Shown here piece after piece: positions 58,874 through 64,000 of a DNA stretch of 64,000 nt. The notes beneath the pieces were generated by a model. The model was given only the letters and a program-made list of their open reading frames with translations. It did no database searches and was not told the DNA's origin. Source of the DNA: Brevibacillus porteri (GTDB taxonomy: Bacteria > Bacillota > Bacilli > Brevibacillales > Brevibacillaceae); assembly GCF_003013475.1 (NCBI RefSeq), contig NZ_PXZO01000021.1, positions 1-64,000 on the forward strand. The letters are read 5' to 3'. Both the position numbers and the translations under genes were made by a program. Each line of letters opens with the position of its first letter. Positions within the stretch are counted from its first letter, which is position 1.

Positions 58874-59821
58874 ATGCTCAACTTTGTTACATGGGTAGGC
58901 TTCATAGTGGGGGGACTCCTCATCGGATTGATTGGCTATGTGGCTTACCGCTACTGGTACCATATGGGGCAGCTTCCGAAGCCGGAGTTTCGTCATCTGG
59001 ATACAAAAAAGCCAATGCCTGCCGACTGGAGTCATGATGAGGTTACATTTACATGGATCGGTCACTCGACGATTCTGTTGAATATGTTTGGTACGAAAAT
59101 ACTGACGGATCCGGTTTTGGGCGAGAAGCTGGGGATTAAGCTTGCAGGTGTCCATTTTGGTCCCAAACGCTTCACACCTCCTGCCCTCGACTTTGCTGAA
59201 ATTGGCGAGGTAGATATCATCTTGCTATCGCATGCCCATTTGGATCATGTCGATCTGCCTACCTTGCAGAAAATAGCGAATCGCTCCACACATGTCATTA
59301 CGGCGTACCAGACGAGCAAGCTGTTCAAGCATATGCCGTTTGGTTCGTATGAGGAAATGCAGCCGGGAGAAGCGATTACAACCAAAGAAGGAATGACGGT
59401 TACTGCGATTCCTGTTCGCCATTGGGGCAACCGCTTTCCATGGAATCATGAGTATGGCTACAACGGCTATATGATTGAGAAAAATGGCGTGCGCATTCTC
59501 TATCCAGGGGATACCGCTTATATCTCCATGGAAAATTTGCCGAAGCAATTCGGGCCGATCGATCTGGTGTTCATGCCGATTGGCGCCTACAAGCCAGACG
59601 CGTATCAAGCAGCGCATTGTACGCCAGAGCAAGCATGGCAAATGTTCAAGGAGACCCAAGCCAAGTGGCTGGTTCCTATTCATTGGAATACGTTTGTGCT
59701 ATCGCGTGAGCCAGTTGATGAGCCGTTCGAGCGTCTGTTGGCAGCAGCGGGGGACGAGAGGGACAGGATCGTTGTTGAAAAACAAGGGGAGACGTTTTCG
59801 ATCCCTGTTCAATCGATGTGA
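58874..59821 (+). CDS. MBL-fold metal-dependent hydrolase, membrane-anchored
   Basis: 315 aa, start after AAAGGGAG. N-terminal membrane helix (about 5-25), then a metallo-beta-lactamase fold of the UlaG / NAPE-PLD-like group: WIGHSTILLNMFGTKILTDPVL, HAHLDHVD (HxHxDH), IPVRHWGNR, LYPGDTAYI and PIHWNTFVLS. Members hydrolyse phospholipid-like or lactone substrates. Facing is uncertain; with a short N-terminus the domain may be cytosolic or external. Substrate unknown. Confidence 0.87.
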   Translation: MLNFVTWVGFIVGGLLIGLIGYVAYRYWYHMGQLPKPEFRHLDTKKPMPADWSHDEVTFTWIGHSTILLNMFGTKILTDPVLGEKLGIKLAGVHFGPKRFTPPALDFAEIGEVDIILLSHAHLDHVDLPTLQKIANRSTHVITAYQTSKLFKHMPFGSYEEMQPGEAITTKEGMTVTAIPVRHWGNRFPWNHEYGYNGYMIEKNGVRILYPGDTAYISMENLPKQFGPIDLVFMPIGAYKPDAYQAAHCTPEQAWQMFKETQAKWLVPIHWNTFVLSREPVDEPFERLLAAAGDERDRIVVEKQGETFSIPVQSM

Positions 59822-59824
59822 AAA

Positions 59825-59857
59825 GCTGGCGACTGCATACATGGCAGTCGCTTTTTA
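59825..59857 (+). terminator. intrinsic terminator
   Basis: GCGACTGC / GCAGTCGC stem followed by five T. Confidence 0.8.
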
Positions 59858-59941
59858 CGTTGATATGAATAAACGGGGAAGGAATAGCTACCTTATTATA
59901 GAAATATTTTTATCGAAGGAGTTTTTGGAGGAGGGGTACAT

Positions 59942-61732
59942 ATGTCAAAAGCATTGCCACAACGCTGGGATATGGATGTGATTTTTCCTGGTGGTAGTGA
60001 ATCGGAGGATTTTCTGGCGTTTTTAGGGACGTTGGAAGGGGATATTGCGAACCTGAAGGCACGGTTGGAGCAATCTGGCGCAGGTTTGCGTGAAACAGCG
60101 GCTTTTAAGGAAGTTATTACTCATGTCCAAAGCATTGCCGTGCGGGTGAGACAAGCAGGTGCATTCATTTCCTGCCTGACAGCTCAAAATGTAAAGGATG
60201 AGCCAGCCAAACTGCTGGGTGGGCGTGTAAAGAGCATCTCGGCTGCGTTTGGTGCAGTATTGACGCGCTGGGAAGAACAGCTGCTGGCTGTCGACGAGGC
60301 TGCATGGGAGAAGCTGTTAGCAGACGAAGAATTGCAACCGCTTGCTTTTGTGCTGAATGAGCGCCGCCGCCGTGCACAGGAAAAGCTGTCCCCTGAACAA
60401 GAAGTGCTGGCAAACGATTTAGCCGTAGACGGGTATCACGCTTGGCAAGATTTGTACAATACCGTCGTGGGACGTATGACCATTGAGGTTGAGGTCAATG
60501 GAGAGACGAAGCAGTTGTCCGTCGGGCAAGCTTCTAACCTGATGAGCAGTCCTGATCGTGCTGTTCGTGCCCATGTTTTTGAAAAGTGGAAAGAAGCTTG
60601 GGGCAAGGAAGCGGAGTTGTGCGCGCAGGCGCTGAATCACTTGGGTGGTTTCCGTCTCTCTCTGTACCGTCATCGCGGCTGGGATTCTGTCCTGCGTGAA
60701 CCGCTGGATATTGGACGGATGCAGGAAAAAACACTCGACGCGATGTGGCAGGCCATCGACAATCGCAAGGATCGCCTGGTTGCCTACCTGGAGCGCAAGG
60801 CAAAGCTGCTCGGTGTAAACAAACTGAGCTGGTACGATGTAGGAGCTCCAGTCGGTAAGGTACATAAAGAAGTGTCTTACGATGAAGCAGCTGCCCTGAT
60901 CGTTGAGCACTTCAACCGCTTCAATCCGAGCATGGCTGAGTTTGCGCAAAAGGCATTCGATGAGGGCTGGATCGAGGCAGAGGATCGTCCTGGCAAGCGC
61001 CCAGGCGGATTCTGCACGAGCTTCCCGGTCAGCAAGCAGTCCCGTGTGTTCATGACGTATGCTGGAAGCGCAAGCAATGTATCCACACTGGCACATGAGC
61101 TGGGGCATGCGTATCATCAGCAAGTCATGTGGGATTTGCCAGCACTTAACCAAAACTACGCGATGAACGTAGCGGAGACAGCATCGACCTTTGCAGAGAT
61201 GATCCTCGCTGACGCTGCTGTGAAAAATGCAGCCAATGAAGATGAAAAACTGGTGCTCTTGGAAGATAAGCTGCAATCTATCATCGCGTTTTTCATGAAC
61301 ATCCACGCTCGCTTTATTTTCGAGAAAAACTTCTACGAGAAGCGCAAAGAAGGTCTCGTTAGCGCGGCTGATCTCGACCGAATCATGGAAGAGGCGCAAA
61401 AGCAAGCGTACAATGGAGCTTTGGCAGATTATGAGCCGCACTTCTGGGCATCGAAGCTGCATTTCTATATCACGTCGTATCCGTTCTACAACTTCCCGTA
61501 CACATTCGGGTACTTGTTCAGCATGAGTGTCTATGCGCGTGCGCTTGAAGAAGGCGAGAGCTTTGCGCCGAAATACGATGCACTGCTCCAAGATACGGGC
61601 CGCCTGATGGTAGAGGACTTGGCGAAGAAGCATCTCGGTGAGGATATGACGACAGTTGAGTTCTGGCAAAAAGCTGTTGATCTGGCTGTGGCAGACATCG
61701 ACGAATTCCTGCGCCTGACAGAAGAAGCATAA
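59942..61732 (+). CDS. oligoendopeptidase F-like M3 peptidase
   Basis: 596 aa, GGAGGAGGGG ribosome site. M3-family zinc peptidase: N-terminal helical domain with RWDMDVIFPGG start, then active site ALAHELGHAYHQ (HExxH) and the third ligand Glu in NVAETASTFAEMIL. Typical PepF length, cytosolic, breaks down short peptides of about 7-17 residues. Single gene with its own terminator. Confidence 0.93.
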   Translation: MSKALPQRWDMDVIFPGGSESEDFLAFLGTLEGDIANLKARLEQSGAGLRETAAFKEVITHVQSIAVRVRQAGAFISCLTAQNVKDEPAKLLGGRVKSISAAFGAVLTRWEEQLLAVDEAAWEKLLADEELQPLAFVLNERRRRAQEKLSPEQEVLANDLAVDGYHAWQDLYNTVVGRMTIEVEVNGETKQLSVGQASNLMSSPDRAVRAHVFEKWKEAWGKEAELCAQALNHLGGFRLSLYRHRGWDSVLREPLDIGRMQEKTLDAMWQAIDNRKDRLVAYLERKAKLLGVNKLSWYDVGAPVGKVHKEVSYDEAAALIVEHFNRFNPSMAEFAQKAFDEGWIEAEDRPGKRPGGFCTSFPVSKQSRVFMTYAGSASNVSTLAHELGHAYHQQVMWDLPALNQNYAMNVAETASTFAEMILADAAVKNAANEDEKLVLLEDKLQSIIAFFMNIHARFIFEKNFYEKRKEGLVSAADLDRIMEEAQKQAYNGALADYEPHFWASKLHFYITSYPFYNFPYTFGYLFSMSVYARALEEGESFAPKYDALLQDTGRLMVEDLAKKHLGEDMTTVEFWQKAVDLAVADIDEFLRLTEEA

Positions 61733-61756
61733 ATCACGAATAAATAAGCTCCAATC

Positions 61757-61788
61757 AGCCTGTCGCTTTTCTGACAGGCTGCTTTTTC
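61757..61788 (+). terminator. intrinsic terminator
   Basis: AGCCTGTC / GACAGGCT stem followed by GCTTTTT. Confidence 0.75.
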
Positions 61789-61911
61789 GTTGAGAGATTG
61801 TTAACATCGCAGACGAAATCTTCGGATAACCTTTACCTGCGGTTTATAGAATCCTCGCTATTTTTTCGTACAGTAAAAGAGAAGGGAGTACTTGCAAAGG
61901 GAGGCATCGTA

Positions 61912-62874
61912 ATGGACACTGGCAGTCATCTTTTGTTGGGTGTCACACTGGCGGGCTTAGCTCATATCACGCCGGCAGTGGCACATGATCCGGCACTTGC
62001 TCAGGCGCTGATGGTCGCAACGGTAGTGGGCTCTCATGCCCCGGATTTCGACACTGTGGCCAGACTTCGCGGTATTTCTTTTTACATTCGTTTTCATCGG
62101 GGAATTACTCATTCGATTCCCGCCTTGTTTCTGTGGCCCCTCATCATCAGTCTTGCTCTTGCCTGGGGTTTTGGTCTCATCGGGCAGTTCGGGATTTTGT
62201 ATGGTTGGACGCTGCTGGCTGTTGTGCTGCATGTTTTTCTCGATATGCTAAACGCCTATGGGGTCCAGTGTCTTCGCCCTATTAACAAGCGCTGGGTGCA
62301 TTTGGATGTACTCGCGATTTTTGAGCCACTGGTGTTCGCGGTTCATCTAGCAGCGGCGATATGGTGGATAGCTTTTAACGGAGATGCCAGTGTGCTATTT
62401 CCGATAGCATATGGCATGACGTTCGTGTATATTGGTGTGCGGGCTTGGCAGCATCACCGTAACGTCAGACGGGTAGAAAGGGTATTGGAAACAAGGGGCA
62501 TAACCCATGTTTTCCCTAGCATACATCCTTTTCACTGGCGATTCGTCGTAGAGACGGAGGAACTGTTTTACACAGGGAGAATCGAGTATGCACGTGTGAT
62601 ACTGGAGGATGTGTATCCGAAGCAGCAGCGTGATGCAATCATTCAGGCTACTGTCGGTGTGGACGGAGTTCGTGCTTTTCTCGGATTCGCTCAACGAATC
62701 CACGTCACGTGGAAGGAGATTGCCGACGGTTATGAAGTCACGTGGAGTGATGTGCGTTTTTGGTACAACCGCAAGCTGCCATTTGGCGTAGATGTTGTCT
62801 TGGACCGTGATTTGAATGTCGTTGATCATCGGTTGGGCTGGCGAAAAAAAGCGTGGGACCCGCCGTTTGTATAA
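61912..62874 (+). CDS. YfhP/YdjM-like membrane metal-dependent hydrolase
   Basis: 320 aa from the ATG after AAAGGGAGG. Begins MDTGSHLLLGVTLAG, then HAPDFDTVARLRG...HRGITHSIPAL, whose His/Asp pattern and four membrane helices fit the DUF457/YdjM family (Bacillus YfhP). Metal-binding His residues suggest a lipid-head or related hydrolase. A soluble C-terminal half (about 180-320) faces the cytosol. Function unproven. Confidence 0.85.
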   Translation: MDTGSHLLLGVTLAGLAHITPAVAHDPALAQALMVATVVGSHAPDFDTVARLRGISFYIRFHRGITHSIPALFLWPLIISLALAWGFGLIGQFGILYGWTLLAVVLHVFLDMLNAYGVQCLRPINKRWVHLDVLAIFEPLVFAVHLAAAIWWIAFNGDASVLFPIAYGMTFVYIGVRAWQHHRNVRRVERVLETRGITHVFPSIHPFHWRFVVETEELFYTGRIEYARVILEDVYPKQQRDAIIQATVGVDGVRAFLGFAQRIHVTWKEIADGYEVTWSDVRFWYNRKLPFGVDVVLDRDLNVVDHRLGWRKKAWDPPFV

Positions 62875-62889
62875 AAAGGCTGTTAGCAA

Positions 62890-62918
62890 TGCCCCGTCAG
62901 TGAATCTGGCGGGGTTTT
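62890..62918 (+). terminator. intrinsic terminator
   Basis: CCCCGTCAG / CTGGCGGGG stem followed by four T. Confidence 0.75.
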
Positions 62919-62998
62919 ACTGTTTTTTACAAAAGTAGCTTTGCAAGCTCCGGAAAGAATGATACACTGAAAAAAACTAAACGTTCGATGGTGATAGA

Positions 62999-63919
62999 AT
63001 GAATGATATGTATTCGATCAGAGTAGAATGGTCTCCTGCGTATGAATGTATCATTAGCCTTTACACTTACATTTACGAAAAGGAGCGCAAGCATTATTTG
63101 CTTGGTACGGCTTGGAAAGAGGAGACAAAACGAATGCTTCCGGCGTCTTTTGCAGATGAACTCGCAGATGAACGCTGGGAGGTACTCCACCGTTTAGTTC
63201 TGCTTGTAGCGCAATCGCCCCAGACCAAATCCGTCGAAGAATTTCTTGGGTGGCTGGAAAGCATCCCTCCCGGTGAAATTTATGAGCGTCTCGCGCCATG
63301 GGTGGAGACAATCCCGCTGAACCTTGGGGAAATCCGTGATCACAGCTTGTCGCTGCTTACCAGGTGGAATGAACATTATTTTTCGAAACTGGAACCACGC
63401 ATTTTACAGAGTTTGCAAAGGAGTGCCGATGAGCTGACGGCCCGCGTCAAAGAAATGCCTCCGATAGATTTGGTCGATCAAGTAACGAACGGTATCTGGA
63501 TTGAGCCGATGGCAGATTTGCGAGAGGTTGTACTGATCCCGCAATATCATAGCGCCCATTCTTCTGTGCTCGACTTTTATCGGGGGCTTGCCACTTGCAT
63601 GTATCCTGTCAAAGATGCGGCAATGACCAGACCACAGCCGCTCCTGGAGCTGTTACCCATCACACAGTGCCTGGCGGATGAGAAACGCCTGCAAATCTTG
63701 CGTTGTCTAGCGAAAAAGACTTGCACTCTCGGGGAATTGCAAAAGCAAGTATCACTGGCAAAAAGCACCGTCCATCATCATGTAACGGCGTTGCGCAGAG
63801 CGGGGGTGATTCGAGCTCATTATACAGGCAGTACGACGATTTCCTACTACAGTCTGCGCGAATCGTTCGTCGAGCGTCTTCCCGTCTTGCTTCGTTCCTT
63901 TTTTCATACACCAGAGTAA
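62999..63919 (+). CDS. ArsR-type winged-helix regulator with N-terminal domain
   Basis: 306 aa. The last 90 residues form an ArsR-like winged helix (LADEKRLQILRCLAKKTCTLGELQKQVSLAKSTVHHHVTALRRAGVIRAHYTG). The first 200 residues are a helical domain of the DUF5937-like type seen ahead of ArsR domains in Bacillales. Its ligand is not known. An ATG just before 64 kb starts a further gene on the same strand, probably its target or partner. Confidence 0.8.
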   Translation: MNDMYSIRVEWSPAYECIISLYTYIYEKERKHYLLGTAWKEETKRMLPASFADELADERWEVLHRLVLLVAQSPQTKSVEEFLGWLESIPPGEIYERLAPWVETIPLNLGEIRDHSLSLLTRWNEHYFSKLEPRILQSLQRSADELTARVKEMPPIDLVDQVTNGIWIEPMADLREVVLIPQYHSAHSSVLDFYRGLATCMYPVKDAAMTRPQPLLELLPITQCLADEKRLQILRCLAKKTCTLGELQKQVSLAKSTVHHHVTALRRAGVIRAHYTGSTTISYYSLRESFVERLPVLLRSFFHTPE

Positions 63920-63970
63920 ATTTGCTTACGGAAATGGCATGATTCTGTTGAGAGGGTAGGTTGAATCAGT

Positions 63971-64000
63971 ATGAGCAAAATGAGGCAAGTGTGGGAGGCG
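63971..64000 (+). CDS. start of a further gene, cut by window edge
   Basis: ATG with GAGAGGG about fourteen bases upstream opens ten codons (MSKMRQVWEA) before the window ends. Identity cannot be told. Placed directly behind the ArsR-type gene, it could be a transporter gene regulated by it. Confidence 0.4.
   Translation, partial: MSKMRQVWEA

Noticed and set aside
60419..61807. 462-codon open frame on the minus strand
   Set aside because: It lies wholly opposite the PepF-like gene, which has clear motifs, ribosome site and codon pattern; the long opposite frame is a by-product of codon use.

Overview
The window looks like chromosome of a spore-forming, aerobic to facultative Firmicute, most likely Brevibacillus (order Bacillales). 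This is inferred from a GerPF-type spore protein, a PrkA fragment, T-box, lysine and c-di-GMP riboswitches, consensus sigma-A promoters with AGGAGG ribosome binding sites, one sigma-D-like promoter, and GAAC-N4-GTTC LexA boxes. No rRNA, tRNA, CRISPR array or intact transposase was seen.

Layout. 0-3 kb: an AT-rich M23 peptidase gene, a broken prkA fragment and an alpha/beta hydrolase. 3-5.4 kb: a c-di-GMP-I riboswitch ahead of an acetyltransferase-like gene and a methyl-accepting protein. 5.4-8.3 kb: redoxin with a Crp/Fnr regulator, then an AlkD-like repair protein. 8.5-10.8 kb: polar amino-acid ABC transporter. 10.8-15 kb: KTSC protein, PadR plus VanZ-like pair, large lipoprotein. 15-18 kb: LysR regulator divergent from two SDR genes, then a GerPF-like protein with a basic tail. 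18-22 kb: FMN hydroxy-acid oxidase and a PAS-GGDEF-EAL protein behind an early terminator. 22.8-25 kb: NAD cluster (nrtR, pncA, nadD). 25-28 kb: YceI protein divergent from a two-component system, with matching 11-bp repeat arrays in front of each. 28-30 kb: T-box, Lrp regulator and aminotransferase. 30-36 kb: long inverted repeat, APH(6)-like kinase, a Fur-box TolC-like protein, small hydrophilic proteins, a gene with a sigma-D-like promoter, and lysP under a lysine riboswitch. 36-40 kb: DinB, CGNR and hydrolase genes, then a compact XRE/ImmA/S24-like/BhlA module with LexA boxes. 40-46 kb: kinase, BtrH-like protein, dicarboxylate symporter, Rok-like protein and Dps. 45.5-54 kb: molybdenum cofactor and formate-type oxidoreductase cluster (mobA, His/Cys-rich protein, fdhD, oxlT-like, DUF2294, FdhF/YdeP-type oxidoreductase, moeA, mobB). 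54-64 kb: DUF2199 protein, flavin-type oxidase, MocR regulator, hmp with a Crp/Fnr regulator, MBL-fold protein, PepF-like peptidase, YfhP-like membrane protein and an ArsR-type regulator.

How the genes work together. The molybdenum cluster supplies cofactor (mobA, moeA, mobB) and sulfuration (fdhD) to the oxidoreductase at 49.8 kb, while the OxlT-like transporter probably moves formate or oxalate. The leaders of the transporter and of the oxidoreductase each carry two copies of one short hairpin motif and end in an intrinsic terminator. This looks like a shared, unrecognised RNA control element and is the best candidate for something new. The second strong candidate is the stand-alone SOS-wired repressor, metalloprotease and holin module at 38.2-40.1 kb. 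A His/Cys-rich repeat protein inside the molybdenum cluster is the third.
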